The position numbers and the translations under genes are program-made. The notes beneath the pieces were generated by a model that saw only the letters and a program-made list of their open reading frames with translations, was not told the origin of the DNA and made no database searches. 64,000 nt of DNA from Streptomyces sp. CB00455 (GTDB lineage Bacteria > Actinomycetota > Actinomycetes > Streptomycetales > Streptomycetaceae), in the NCBI RefSeq assembly GCF_001905445.1, contig NZ_LIVQ01000001.1, positions 1 through 64,000 of the forward strand, given 5' to 3'. Shown in pieces: positions 1-8,673 of the stretch (within the stretch, counting starts at the first letter, position 1; each line of letters begins with the position of its first letter).

Positions 1-245
1 CCATTTCCTGGCGCGACCCGACACCACAGACCAAACAACCGATCCCGGGATAAAACAACGGGACGAAACGACCTCTGAAGTCAGTGGGTCGCTCTGCTTG
101 CGTCTTGAGTCGCTCCGGAACGTTCGTAGACCCCCGGGTCGACACGCCAGGCCAAGCAGCCTCGACACGCTGCACACGCTTCCCGGTGGACTTCGCTGGT
201 CTGTGTTCGTTGTTGAGTCGCTTCAGTCGCTGTGAGGGGAAGTGC

Positions 246-812
246 ATGCCTGCTGAGCTGCGGTTTTCGCGCAGCGACTCAGGGCAGCCCACCCCTGGGC
301 GCTCAGTCGCTGGCCTGCGACTCGGGCGATGGTGCGCCAGTAACGGCTGGCCCGTTCACCCCCTGGCCGCGGGCCGCAAAACGCCTCCCGCCAATTGCAG
401 TAACTGCACCCAACCAGGCCACACCCACACGAACTGCGCCTGCCTGCAGGCAGGCCGTTGGTGCCATGGCTTCCACGCCGCGACCCTGGATTACTCCCGC
501 ATCGAGCAGTGGTGGACCAGCAACCCATCCATGGGACCCGGAGTGGCCTGCGGACCAGCCGACCTCGTCGTCGTCGACATCGACGCGCACGAGACCCAAG
601 CCCCCCACCGAGACAAACTCCTCCCCGGAATCCCGGTCAGCGACGCCGTCGACCTGCGAGGCCTGCGCACGGGCTTCCACTCCCTGACCGTACTGGCAGC
701 ACTCTGTGGCGAACGCTCCCCCGCCGAGGACGAAGCGACCCTGCGAGTACGCACACCCTCAGGCGGAATGCACGTCTGGTACCGGGCAACCGACGGCCGT
801 CGCTGGCAGTGC
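246..812 (+). pseudogene. Bifunctional DNA primase/polymerase, N-terminal fragment
   Basis: The frame beginning at ATG 246 (GAGGGG ribosome binding site) reads like the N-terminus of actinobacterial prim-pol proteins: a GWPVHPLAAGRKTP start, a Cys-rich stretch (NCSNC, NCAC), GPADLVVVDIDAH carrying the catalytic acidic pair, and TPSGGMHVWYR. In the family this domain synthesises primers or copies DNA on plasmids and integrative elements. Similarity stops near 812, just after WYRATDGRRW, and the frame then runs into the antisense of the next gene, so the enzyme is truncated to well under its usual length. It is probably the relic of an integrated element. Confidence 0.65.
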
Positions 813-930
813 TCGGCGAGAGCCTCGACCAGATTGCGGTCTCGATGCTGTGGGCCCGGTTGGGCAACATGTCGCGCGCCGCACGCAGCAGCTCGTCGCC
901 GGCGACGGTGGGCCGGTCGCCAACACGCCC

Positions 931-967
931 AGGAGGTGGCCGCCGCCGTCTGCGGCGGCCACCTCCT
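931..967 (-). terminator. Rho-independent-type hairpin after the STAS gene
   Basis: A perfect 16-bp inverted repeat (931-946 and 952-967) with a 5-nt loop begins 5 nt past the stop codon of the STAS gene on the minus strand. It is GC-rich with no U-tract, as is usual for streptomycete terminators. Confidence 0.75.
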
Positions 968-971
968 GGGG

Positions 972-1343
972 TTACGCGGTGGCGGTGTTCCGGCTGCGGG
1001 TGTGGGCGTTGAGGGCGTGGGCTGTGGTGGGGTAGGCGGGCAGCAGGGTGCTCAGGCCGGTGAGGTTCAGCAGCCGTTCGAGCCGTTCGGGGACGGCGGC
1101 CAGGGTCACACTGCCCTCCGCTTCCTTGGCGCAGCGGTAGATACCGATGAGGGCGTTGAAACCGGAGGAGTCGCAGAAGGTGACGGCTTCAAGGTCCAGG
1201 AGCAGGTGGCGGTGGCCCTGCTCGATCAGGGCCAGTGCCTGGCTGCGCACGTGGGGGGCGGTGTCGAAGTCGAGGTCCCCGAAGACGTGGGCCACGGCGA
1301 GATCACCGTCGGTGTGCTGGGCGGTGAGGCGGAAGTCGGTCAC
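972..1343 (-). CDS. STAS-domain anti-sigma factor antagonist
   Basis: A 123-aa single-domain STAS protein of the SpoIIAA/RsbV type. The segment CDSSGFNALI (residues 57-66) is the phosphorylation loop, with the regulatory serine at about residue 59. In this family the dephosphorylated form binds an anti-sigma kinase and frees a sigma factor. Its ATG overlaps the TGA of the upstream PP2C phosphatase gene (ATGA), so the two are translationally coupled and probably act as phosphatase and substrate. The partner kinase and sigma factor are not recognisable nearby. Length is normal for the family. Confidence 0.88.
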   Translation of the reverse strand: MTDFRLTAQHTDGDLAVAHVFGDLDFDTAPHVRSQALALIEQGHRHLLLDLEAVTFCDSSGFNALIGIYRCAKEAEGSVTLAAVPERLERLLNLTGLSTLLPAYPTTAHALNAHTRSRNTATA

Positions 1344-2776
1344 GGTCGGCTCTCCGGCATCTCGCCGGCGGGGGCGATGGTGTGGGCGGTCGCCGCGGCG
1401 GTGAAACCGTCCACCGCGGCGTCGGCGAGGGGGACGGACAGCGCCAGCAGGGCGACGTCGTCACCGGCGCCGTGGGGAGTGGCGTCGATGAGGGCGATGG
1501 TGTCCTCGATGACCGCCGTCGCGCTGACGGGCGCGGTGCGGGCGGCAAGGAAGCCGGTCAGGCCCTCGTCACCTATCATCTCGCCGTCCGCAAGGCGGGC
1601 CTCGGTCAGCCCGTCGGTGTAGAGCAGCAGTCCTTCGCCCGGGGCGAGGTGGATGGTGTGGGAGGCGAAGTGTGCGCCTGCGATGGCGCCGATGAGCATG
1701 CCGCCCTTGGGCTGCACCGCCTCCACCGTCCCCTGGCCGCGCAGGTGGTAGGCCGGGGGGTGCCCGCCGGTGGCCACCGTGACGGTAAAGCCTCCCTGCT
1801 CGTGCGGCTCAAGGACGCCGAAGACGGCGGTGCAGAACCGGCTGCCGACTGCCGCATCGAGGAGCAGCGCCGTGTTCAGCGAGGTGAGGACCACGTCGGG
1901 GTCGGGGTCGATCAGGGCGGCGGCGCGCAGGGTGTAGCGGGTCAGGGAGGTCAGGGCGGCGGCTTCGGGGCCCTTGCCGCACACGTCCCCGAGGAAGAAC
2001 GCCCACCTCTTGCCGTCCAGGGGGAAGACGTCGTAGAAGTCGCCGCCCACGTCCTGCGGGGAGGCGGTGGCGTAGTGGCAGGCCAGCTCCAAACCGGGCA
2101 CCACCGGCAGCGCCGGCGGCAGCAGAGTGCGCTGCAACGCGCCGGCGAACGCCGCGATGGACATCTTGTCCTGTTCCGCGCGCTGCCGGGCCTCCTCCTG
2201 CTCGATGCGCCGCTCCTGCTCGGTGCGCAGCGCGTTCAGAGCCGAAAGGCGCATCTCCATCTCATCGAGGACGATCGCGGCCAGATCCACGAGGGTGGCT
2301 GTGTCCTCCTCGGTGATCAGGCGCGGTTTGGTGTCGAGGATGTTGACGGTGCCCAGCCGGTGCCCGTCGCCGGTGATGATCGGCGCCGCGGCGTAGAACC
2401 GGACCGCCAGCGGACCGGTGACAAGCGCGTTGTCGCAGGCGACCGGGTCCATGAGAGTGTCGGGGATCACCAACGCCTCATCCGACAGGACTGCCGAGCC
2501 GCACAGGCCCGGCTCCCGCCCGATCTCGCTCACGCCCTCCAGGCCGTGGATGGCCTTGAACCAGATCCGGTCCTCGTCCACGATCGTCACACTCGCCACC
2601 GGCACCTTGAACAGCCGGGCCGCCAACGCCGCTACGCGGTCGAACGCGCCGTCCGGAGGGGTGTCGAGGATGTCGTAGCGCCGCACCGCATCCAAGCGGC
2701 TGGCCTCCTCCGCCAGGCTGAGCGCCCGCCGCACCGGCTCCCCGGCTGGGGGCGCGGCGTGTCCCGCTTGCGGCAT
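1340..2776 (-). CDS. GAF domain-PP2C (SpoIIE-type) serine phosphatase
   Basis: A 478-aa cytoplasmic protein. Residues about 20-180 form a GAF sensor domain (starting LDAVRRYDILDTPPDGAFD). A short linker helix rich in Glu/Arg/Gln follows, then a SpoIIE/PP2C phosphatase domain with metal-binding motifs DVGGDFYD, LGDVCGKG and GDDVALLAL. Start ATG 2776 is preceded by AAGGAGAGG 6 nt upstream; the frame stays open further upstream but has no similarity there. In this family it dephosphorylates a STAS antagonist in response to a signal sensed by GAF. The STAS gene follows with a 4-bp overlap. The ligand is unknown. Confidence 0.88.
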   Translation of the reverse strand: MPQAGHAAPPAGEPVRRALSLAEEASRLDAVRRYDILDTPPDGAFDRVAALAARLFKVPVASVTIVDEDRIWFKAIHGLEGVSEIGREPGLCGSAVLSDEALVIPDTLMDPVACDNALVTGPLAVRFYAAAPIITGDGHRLGTVNILDTKPRLITEEDTATLVDLAAIVLDEMEMRLSALNALRTEQERRIEQEEARQRAEQDKMSIAAFAGALQRTLLPPALPVVPGLELACHYATASPQDVGGDFYDVFPLDGKRWAFFLGDVCGKGPEAAALTSLTRYTLRAAALIDPDPDVVLTSLNTALLLDAAVGSRFCTAVFGVLEPHEQGGFTVTVATGGHPPAYHLRGQGTVEAVQPKGGMLIGAIAGAHFASHTIHLAPGEGLLLYTDGLTEARLADGEMIGDEGLTGFLAARTAPVSATAVIEDTIALIDATPHGAGDDVALLALSVPLADAAVDGFTAAATAHTIAPAGEMPESRP

Positions 2777-2849
2777 GTCTGCCTCTCCTTGCCCGCCGAC
2801 CCGGACGGTCCGCGCCTCGGCAGCGTAGACCAGCCCCCTGCCGTCATGA

Positions 2850-3306
2850 AACCAGCCACAGAAAGAACGGCTTCGCGCTGCTTGTGGGCGACGCCGTCGC
2901 GGACGACGTCGGCGTACGACTGGAAGCTGAAACCCCGGACACGACGAGCCGGAGTTGCTCGACGATGACTGTCTGGGACGGGCCCTGGACGCTATCGCCC
3001 CGCACCTGGCCGAGATCGCCGACAGGATCGCGGCGCGGGCGATGGGTGAGTTCGGCATCGACGTGTCCACGTTCCACTGGGACATGACATGTATATCGCT
3101 CTACGACGCCTACCCGGCCGAGGACCAGGACGAGGAGTATCCCCGCATCAAGCACGGCCGTTCCAAAGACCGCCGCCCTGACCTCAAACAGATTAAGGCC
3201 GGCCTCGCCGTGACCGGTGACGGCGGACTTGCACTGCTGTCCCACGCCATCAACGACAGAGCCGCGGAGATCTCCCAGATCACCGGCACGATGAATGGTT
3301 TGCGTG
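2850..3306 (+). pseudogene. IS1634-family transposase fragment
   Basis: The reading DDDCLGRALDAIAPHLAEI, then FHWDMTCISLYDAY, KDRRPDLKQIKAGLAVTGDG and ISQITG matches the order of motifs in IS1634 transposases (first catalytic Asp region). A frameshift near 2940 separates it from an upstream piece reading GFALLVGDAVADD. N-terminal helices and the C-terminal two thirds are missing, so it is non-functional. Confidence 0.65.
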
Positions 3307-3604
3307 CCCGGCCGCCCCGGCAATCGAGCCGGGGCGGCTGTAGCGGATGGCATCAGGGGTGGGGCTGTGCAGTCATTTGTGGACGGTGACCCCTTCGGCG
3401 GAGGGGCGTTGTGCTGGTAGTGCTTCCCCTGGTGTCGCGGCCCTCGAGCCGGGCTGGGTCTGTGCCATGTCCTGGGCGGTCGAAGGCCGGGTTGATCCTG
3501 TCCGGCGAGGAACGGGGCGCCGTTCGAGGGGTGGGTGCGGCGTCGCTCCAGGCCGCAGGCGTGGGCTCTTCGGTGCCGGACTCTCCTTGCCTGCGCCGAA
3601 GGCG

Positions 3605-3695
3605 CTTCCAACTGGTCTTCTGCGTGGACGAGAAGTCGCAGATCAAGGTCCTGGACCGCTCGCAACCCGTCCTGCCGATGATGCCTGGCGTCCCG
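3605..3695 (+). pseudogene. IS630-type transposase scrap
   Basis: About 30 codons read VFCVDEKSQIKVLDRSQP followed by VLPMMPG, the first catalytic Asp (VDEKSQ) block of IS630-type transposases common in Streptomyces. Nothing else of the gene is present. Confidence 0.55.
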
Positions 3696-3985
3696 CGGGC
3701 TGCCCGAACACGAACTCGCCGTCGTGCCGGGACGGACGTTCCATGGTGTGAGGCTGCCGCTGGGGTGCAGGCCGGTGCAGGACCCGGTCCGACCGCATCG
3801 GGCCAGGACCTGGACGGGAAGGTCCCGCAGGAGGTGGCCAGGCGGGCTGCGTCGTATCCGGCGTCCGCGATGACAAGGACTTCCGGGTCGCCGACCTGCC
3901 ACTGACCTGCGGTGATCGTCAGCTCGCGCAGCTGCCGGGCGGTGACGGTGGCCGTGTCGTCTCCGAGTCGGCGAGCACTCCTTCG
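3690..3985 (-). pseudogene. DDE transposase remnant (GEFVFGQ family)
   Basis: Minus-strand pieces in two frames read QLRELTITAGQWQVGDPEVL, VIADAGYDAARLA, then MRSDRVLHRPAP and HTMERPSRHDGEFVFGQP. This order matches the catalytic core of a large Streptomyces DDE transposase family whose members carry GRPPRHGGEFVFG. The frameshift lies near the AGYD motif and both ends are lost. A second remnant of the same family lies at 37.1-37.3 kb. Confidence 0.55.
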
Positions 3986-4254
3986 GGTCGGCCATCACAC
4001 CTTCACTGGGCTCCGTGTTGGGGATATTGCGCGGCTGCGAGCACTGTCGCGGACAGGTAACCCGGGGCGGAGGCTGCCCACAGGCTTGACGAAGAACGCA
4101 GCGGTATTCACCGGTCCAGGGCCGGGACGGACGTCGATCGTTGGAGGTGAGCAGGTTCCCTGCTGTGTCACGGCGACCGCCCCGGCTATCCCCCCGGATA
4201 CCCCCGGCGTCCGCTTTCATCCGGTACGCCGGATCGTGCCTGTGCCCGGGTACG

Positions 4255-4309
4255 ACGACATGGTGGTGGCCTGCACCCTTCGTAAGGGTGCAGGCCACCA
4301 CCATGTCGT
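4255..4309 (-). terminator. Long perfect hairpin after the small membrane-protein gene
   Basis: A perfect 26-bp inverted repeat (4255-4280 and 4284-4309) with a 3-nt loop lies 26 nt downstream of the stop codon of the small membrane-protein gene on the minus strand. It is most simply a strong terminator; being symmetric it would also stop transcription from the left. Confidence 0.75.
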
Positions 4310-4335
4310 ATCAGGACCGTGCTGTCGGCATGCGG

Positions 4336-4497
4336 CTACCAGCGGTACCAGCGGCCGCTGCTGCCCTTCGGGCGGGCAACGAAACCGATCAGCCACAGGA
4401 TCAGCACCGCGATCGCGACCCACCAGAGGATCTTCACCGCGAAACCGGCACCGAAAAGGATCAGAGCGAGCAGAAGAACAAGAAGCAGGGGAACCAT
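4336..4497 (-). CDS. Small hydrophobic membrane protein (53 aa)
   Basis: Starting at ATG 4497 (GGAGG 9 nt upstream) the 53-aa product has two hydrophobic segments, MVPLLLVLLLALILFGAG and a WWVAIAVLILWLIGFVA stretch, followed by a basic tail ending RWYRW. Such tiny hydrophobic proteins recur across Streptomyces without an assigned function. It stands alone with its own ribosome binding site and a strong terminator, so it is likely expressed as a monocistron. Confidence 0.7.
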   Translation of the reverse strand: MVPLLLVLLLALILFGAGFAVKILWWVAIAVLILWLIGFVARPKGSSGRWYRW

Positions 4498-5025
4498 GAT
4501 TATCAACCTCCGAGGCACCTAGTGCCCGGCCACCCTGCGCGCATGCATGCAAATCTTATGCGTTTCTTATTTCAGCAGGTGGGCAGGAGAATGCGCCCGC
4601 CGGCCGCGCACCGGCTCCGGGTCGTCTCTCACTCGGATCGCGGACGATGGGGCGGGGCCGAGCGAGGGGGCGCCGCTCTGGTGGAGATCCTCGCTGACGT
4701 GACGCAACATGCCGTAATGACCGGGCCGCCTGCGGTGAAGTGGGGCGGGTAGGACGAGAGCCCGTGCGGCCGACGGGCGGGCACGGAATCTCGTGGAGAA
4801 GGGTTGGTTCAGCCGCCCGCCAAGTAGCTCGACGGCGCCCGAAGCACACGGCGCGAAGCCCGGCGTCTTGGGACCAAACAGGAGCAGCCAGGCCAACACG
4901 GCGCCGCAATGGCAACTCGTGCACCCCACGCACATCGACCTCAGCGGCCCCAGGGAGAGCGAAACCCATACCCGAAGGCAATCACTCTCGGGGAGGGACT
5001 GAAGGGACCGAGTTTTTCAAATGGA
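4498..5025. other. No recognisable gene
   Basis: Open frames exist on both strands but none has a convincing start, composition or family motif. The right end runs into the truncated sigma-factor gene. Confidence 0.5.
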
Positions 5026-5658
5026 GTCTCTTTCGACGACCAGCTACCCGAATTCACCGTGATGCTCGACGACGCTCCTGCTACGGAAGGCCTTGTGGCA
5101 CTCGGGGACTCCGTCGGCCTCGCGCTGCTCACGGTCCTCGACTCGCTGCGCCCTGACGAACGGCTGGCGTTCGTGCTGCACGACGTGTTCGCCGTGCCCT
5201 TCGCGGAGATCGGCACCATTCTCGGAAAATCCGCCGACGCGACCAAAATGCTCGCCAGCCGCGGCCGCAGGAGGATACAGGTCGCCCAGCAACCGGCAAG
5301 TGCCGGTCGACCACAACGGGAAGTGGTCCAAGCCTTCCTGGCCGCGGCCCGCGACGGTCAGTTCGAGCAGCTGCTGCAGGTTCTCCACCCCGAAGTGAAG
5401 TTCACCGTCCACACCCCGAACGGCACGTTCGTCACGCTCGGAGCCACTGAAGTCGCCACCCGCGCGCGAGTGGCCGGCGGCGCGGCACGAGGACATGCGG
5501 TGACCGTCAACGGCCGCCCCGGCGTGATCTCCTGGAGCGAGGACGGCACCTCGCTCTCCCTCCTCGCCTTCACTGTTACCGACGGCCACATCACCGAGAT
5601 CACCGCCGTGGTGGACCCAGCCAAACTCGCGCTCATGGACCTGCCGGACCCGGTGTGA
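5026..5658 (+). pseudogene. ECF sigma factor with SnoaL-like tail, missing its N-terminus
   Basis: The product starts inside the inter-domain region of a SigJ/ECF41-type sigma factor. It has a sigma-4 helix-turn-helix (RLAFVLHDVFAVPFAEIGTI, SADATKMLASRGRRRI) and then an about 120-aa SnoaL-like domain ending DLPDPV. In intact relatives a sigma-2 domain that binds the -10 element comes first; here it is absent and replaced by unrelated sequence, although the frame stays open back to 4909. ATG 5062 or GTG 5059 could still give a sigma4-SnoaL protein of about 200 aa. I call it a truncated gene. Confidence 0.7.
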
Positions 5659-5696
5659 CTCACTACCGGCGAAAGCCTCGCCGGGGACGCGGCTGA

Positions 5697-5868
5697 GGCT
5701 AAGGGCTGTCCCGTAATCCCCGGTAGACCAGCGCACGGCGTCAGATGCGCTGCATCGCAAGGCGGAGGGGCGCCCTCATACTGGGCGTATCGGGGCGTTC
5801 CGACAACGCGGCGAGGCGCTGTAGCTGGCGTCGTGCGCCCGCCGGGGATTGCGGGACAGCCCTTAGCC
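5697..5868. mobile_element. MITE-like element with 25-bp terminal inverted repeats
   Basis: A 172-bp segment is bounded by 25-bp inverted repeats (5697-5721 and 5844-5868) that differ at one position and contain GGGCTGTCCCG. This sequence is typical of the ends of IS5-like elements and their non-autonomous derivatives in Streptomyces. The interior has no ORF. The outermost CTAAG/CTTAG may be target-site bases. It sits between the sigma-factor remnant and a recombinase remnant and may have inserted into the latter. Confidence 0.7.
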
Positions 5869-6136
5869 CCGCCGTCTGGGCGATCAGATGGTGATCGGTG
5901 TGGACTCGCATCGATGCGACGATCCACGTCGCTCGCAGGCGGCCTCGACGCTGTCGGCAGGCCGTCCGGCGGCCGGTGTGCAAGAGACCGGGAGCGCCGA
6001 TCAGGTTCTTCGCGTACTCGCTGGTCCGACGGCGGAACAAGTACCCGCGCCCGGCCTGGTCTGCGAGTTTCCCCAGGACGGTGTCCCAGATGGCGCGGGC
6101 GACGAGCGGAACCAGACGGTCGACGGCCGTGTGCAT
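5869..6136 (-). pseudogene. Possible recombinase/integrase C-terminal fragment
   Basis: The minus strand reads YAKNLIGAPGLLHTGRR, then RGRLRATWIVASMR and LIAQTAG. The RLRATWIVAxMxxxxxxxLxAxAG pattern resembles the C-terminal part of tyrosine recombinase-like proteins of Streptomyces. It has neither a credible start nor a natural end and stops at the MITE boundary. Confidence 0.35.
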
Positions 6137-6142
6137 GAGCGG

Positions 6143-6634
6143 TCAGCTCGTCTTGATGAGGTCCAGGCGGAAGTTCGGGCACGTGTCCGGGTCGGATTTC
6201 TCGTAGAGGACCGTCCTGGTGGAGTCCATGGCGACGGACAGACGGTCGACCGTGTCACCCGACATCCAGTCGTGCGGCTGGGTGAAGTAGAGGTGGACCA
6301 GGGGATGGTCCTTGGGGTTCGAGGGGATGTCGATTTCCCAGGTGCCCGAGCCCTTGAAGGTGGTGCCCAGTTCCGCGCGGTAGTAGTTGCCGGTGGGCCA
6401 GTTCTCCGCCGTGAGGGTGCCGCCGTTGTGGCCGGGGGTGAGTGAGAGCAAGAGGCTGACACCTTCCGCGTCGCGTTTGCCCCGGTAGGTGCCGGCGAGT
6501 TCGCTGCCGCCCGCGGCCGTGGCCTCGTGCGGGATGCAGCGCTCGACCGCACTGGAGGCGCCGCACCCGGTGAGCTGGAGCGTCAGCAGGGAGAGGGCTG
6601 CGGCCGTCGTGAGCGCGCGCAGGGGGCGGATCAT
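6143..6634 (-). CDS. Secreted lipoprotein of unknown function
   Basis: A 163-aa protein with an N-terminal signal peptide (RPLRALTTAAALSLLTLQ) and a lipobox LTGC placing the lipidated Cys at residue 24, so it is predicted to be membrane-anchored outside the cell. Start ATG 6634 has GGAAGGAA upstream. The mature part is Gly/Asp-rich (LSLTPGHNGGTLTAENWPTG, SGTWEIDIPS), suggesting a beta-sheet domain; no family recognised. It lies just downstream of a decayed NRPS fragment and may once have been co-transcribed with it. Confidence 0.75.
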   Translation of the reverse strand: MIRPLRALTTAAALSLLTLQLTGCGASSAVERCIPHEATAAGGSELAGTYRGKRDAEGVSLLLSLTPGHNGGTLTAENWPTGNYYRAELGTTFKGSGTWEIDIPSNPKDHPLVHLYFTQPHDWMSGDTVDRLSVAMDSTRTVLYEKSDPDTCPNFRLDLIKTS

Positions 6635-6649
6635 GGGGTTCCTTCCCTC

Positions 6650-7190
6650 CGGCCGGGATGCGTTCGGTCCAGGTGATCTCCTGGCGGACGGTGGAGAGGA
6701 CGCCCTCGTCCCGGTTCGTGCTCTTGAGCCATTCGTAGTAGCCGATGAAGTGCAGGAACGAGCGGACGCCTAGCGCCCTGCGGATCCGTGAGACCGGGCG
6801 CATGGCCAGCATAGAGTGGCCGCCGAGGGCGAAGAAGTCGTCGTCGGCGCCGACCCGGGTGAGCCCCAGCACCTCGGCGAACAGCGCGCACACGATTTCC
6901 TCGCAGGCTGTGCGGGGTGCAACCGCCGCGGTGGCGGTGGTCTGCGGGGCGGGCAGGGACCGGCGGTCGAGCTTGCCGTTGGCAGTGATCGGCAGGGAGT
7001 CCAGGACGATGACGGACGAGGGGACCATGAAGTCCGGCAGGGTGCGCCGGGCGAAGTTGGTAAGGGCGGCGGTATCCACGCCCCCGCCGGGGTCGGCCGG
7101 GACGACATAAGCGACGAGCCGCTTCTCTCCCACGCGGTCCTCCCGGACCACGGCCGCCGCCTCGGCAACCGAGGCGTGCTCGGCCAGTAT
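6650..7190 (-). pseudogene. NRPS fragment: adenylation C-subdomain plus carrier domain
   Basis: Reads LAEHASVAEAAAVV, DFMVPSSVIVLDSLPITANG with the A10 lysine context (ITANGKLDRRSLP), then a carrier domain with the phosphopantetheine serine in DDDFFALGGHSMLAM. The condensation domain and the N-terminal adenylation subdomain are absent, and after residues RALGVR the sequence no longer resembles a carrier domain. It is a broken module not continuous with the large NRPS operon at 11.7 kb. Confidence 0.75.
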
Positions 7191-7280
7191 GAGCTTGCGA
7201 GCAGGAGAGCGGCACGACCAAATGACCCGCTTCACGGCTACAGCGGTCGAAGGCCCAGTCTTCCCCGCCAGAACCTCCCC

Positions 7281-7475
7281 CTACGCGCCGTCCTCGTCCT
7301 CCAGGGCGGGGGGCTCCTGCCAGGTCAAGGTTTCCAGCGGCGACGGCAGATGCCGGTCCGGGATTGGCAGCGCGTTCATGACGGCGGATGCCTCGTCGGT
7401 GAAGAGGACGACGGGCTGGGCCGGGTCGTGGACGAGCATGGGCGCTGCCGTGTTTGCGGTGTTCCTGGCGGTCAT
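7281..7475 (-). CDS. Small acidic protein, unknown (64 aa)
   Basis: ATG 7475 has AGGGGG 6 nt upstream. The product is acidic, without cysteine, has no signal peptide, and ends EPPALEDEDGA. I do not recognise it. It precedes the NRPS fragment on the same strand, but it is not an MbtH protein: the conserved Trp and NDE motifs are absent. It may be a real small protein or the displaced N-terminus of a broken gene. Confidence 0.4.
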   Translation of the reverse strand: MTARNTANTAAPMLVHDPAQPVVLFTDEASAVMNALPIPDRHLPSPLETLTWQEPPALEDEDGA

Positions 7476-7626
7476 CTGATCCCCCTGCGTCGGTACGGGC
7501 TGTGCCCGGTTGGCGGTCGGCGCACGGGCCGACTCGCGAAAGCGTAGCTGGATCAACACCTGCGGCCTTTAGGGCGCAGCGCCACCGGCTCCTTCCCCTG
7601 GCAGGGGATGTCGGGCCGGCGCGCAA

Positions 7627-8043
7627 CTACACGGCAGTGATCCGCGTAAGGGTGTCCTGGAGGCGGCGGACGGCCTCCTCCGCCTCCGTGTATTCGTCAG
7701 GAGCCGGGAGGACAGTGCCGAAGGTGCCGCCGTGGCCGGCAGGCAGGGCGCGCCAGCGCAACACCGGTTCGAGGGCGTGGATGGCACCGGAGAGGAACCA
7801 GGCCAGGCGGCCATGAGTGCGAGCGAGGGAGATCGCCAGGACGGCGAGCGTTTCCCGCAGGTGTTCGAGCCGGTCGATCTGCGGCAACGTCTCCTGGGTG
7901 TCCGGCGGGCCGACAGCGTCGCGCAGGCCGGCCTCGACCTCACGAGCGAGCGCGCGTTCCTTCGGCGCCAGTTCCCACACCCCGTCTTGGATCTGCTGCT
8001 CGGCTTCCTCGGCCAGCACCGCGACGATCCTCTGCATGTCCAT
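7627..8043 (-). CDS. Hypothetical helical protein (138 aa)
   Basis: From ATG 8043 the product is mostly charged and helical (KERALAREVEAGLRDAVG, TEAEEAVRRLQDTLTRI) with a short hydrophobic centre (LAVLAISLARTHGRLAWFL). No domain recognised; no signal peptide. A GTG three codons upstream (8052) is an alternative start, and neither has a strong ribosome binding site. Codon use is normal for the neighbourhood, which supports coding. Confidence 0.55.
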   Translation of the reverse strand: MDMQRIVAVLAEEAEQQIQDGVWELAPKERALAREVEAGLRDAVGPPDTQETLPQIDRLEHLRETLAVLAISLARTHGRLAWFLSGAIHALEPVLRWRALPAGHGGTFGTVLPAPDEYTEAEEAVRRLQDTLTRITAV

Positions 8044-8149
8044 GCGGCTCACTGTAATCAGTGGTCCCGGCACCCGGCACGGAGCGCAGGCTGACTGCGC
8101 TTGCAGAAAACATGCCAGAGCCCGACCGGGTGGCTCGCGCCCCGGACGC

Positions 8150-8331
8150 GAGGAGCGATGCACGATCGCCATCGCCGCGAACGCCCTGTTCTCCGAGTGG
8201 AGGCAGACCTTCACCGACCCCGGCTCTACGCGGCGATCGTGGACCGGGTGACCTTCAACGCGCACCTCGTCGAGACCGGAACCGACTCGTTCCGGCTCGC
8301 CCCGGCCCAGCCGAGGCGCCGCACATCCTGA
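8150..8331 (+). pseudogene. IS21-family IstB ATPase, C-terminal scrap
   Basis: Reads IAIAANALFSEWRQTFTDP and, after a frameshift near 8220, RLYAAIVDRVTFNAHLVETG then TDSFRL. This is the conserved C-terminus of IstB helper ATPases (the NAPFSEW and IVDRVTFNAHIIETGT blocks). The Walker motifs and the rest of IS21 are missing. Confidence 0.7.
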
Positions 8332-8673
8332 GTGCCGTCCACCGGCGAGTCAGGGCGCTGCACCGGCCCCGCTCGCCGGCCGCAGACGATCTGTGGCGCA
8401 GTCACCAGAGCTGGTGACGGCCGCAAGGACGCCTTCACCCGACTGGTCCGGCTCCTGGCCTTACGGGAATACTTCGGGGTCGTGCTCGTGCTTATCGGCT
8501 CGCCGCGTCGCACAGGGCAACGCCACCGGCAGCACCCGGGAAGCCGTCACCCGCGCCTTCGAACTCCTCGAAGCCGGCTGGACGGCAAAGCGGCCCGGCG
8601 CCTGACGGGGTCGCGCCTGGGACGACGTACTCGACCCGGCGCAGCGCCGCGGGGCCGAGTACGCGTCGCGCAG
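8332..8673. other. No recognisable gene
   Basis: High-GC sequence with open frames in several phases but no start, motif or family resemblance that I can support. Confidence 0.5.

Noticed and set aside
1382..2968. Long open frame antisense to the PP2C phosphatase gene
   Set aside because: The minus strand carries clear GAF and PP2C motifs; this frame is its high-GC shadow with no domain.
7281..7475. MbtH-like helper protein beside the NRPS fragment
   Set aside because: The conserved NDE and Trp-Pro residues of MbtH proteins are not present.
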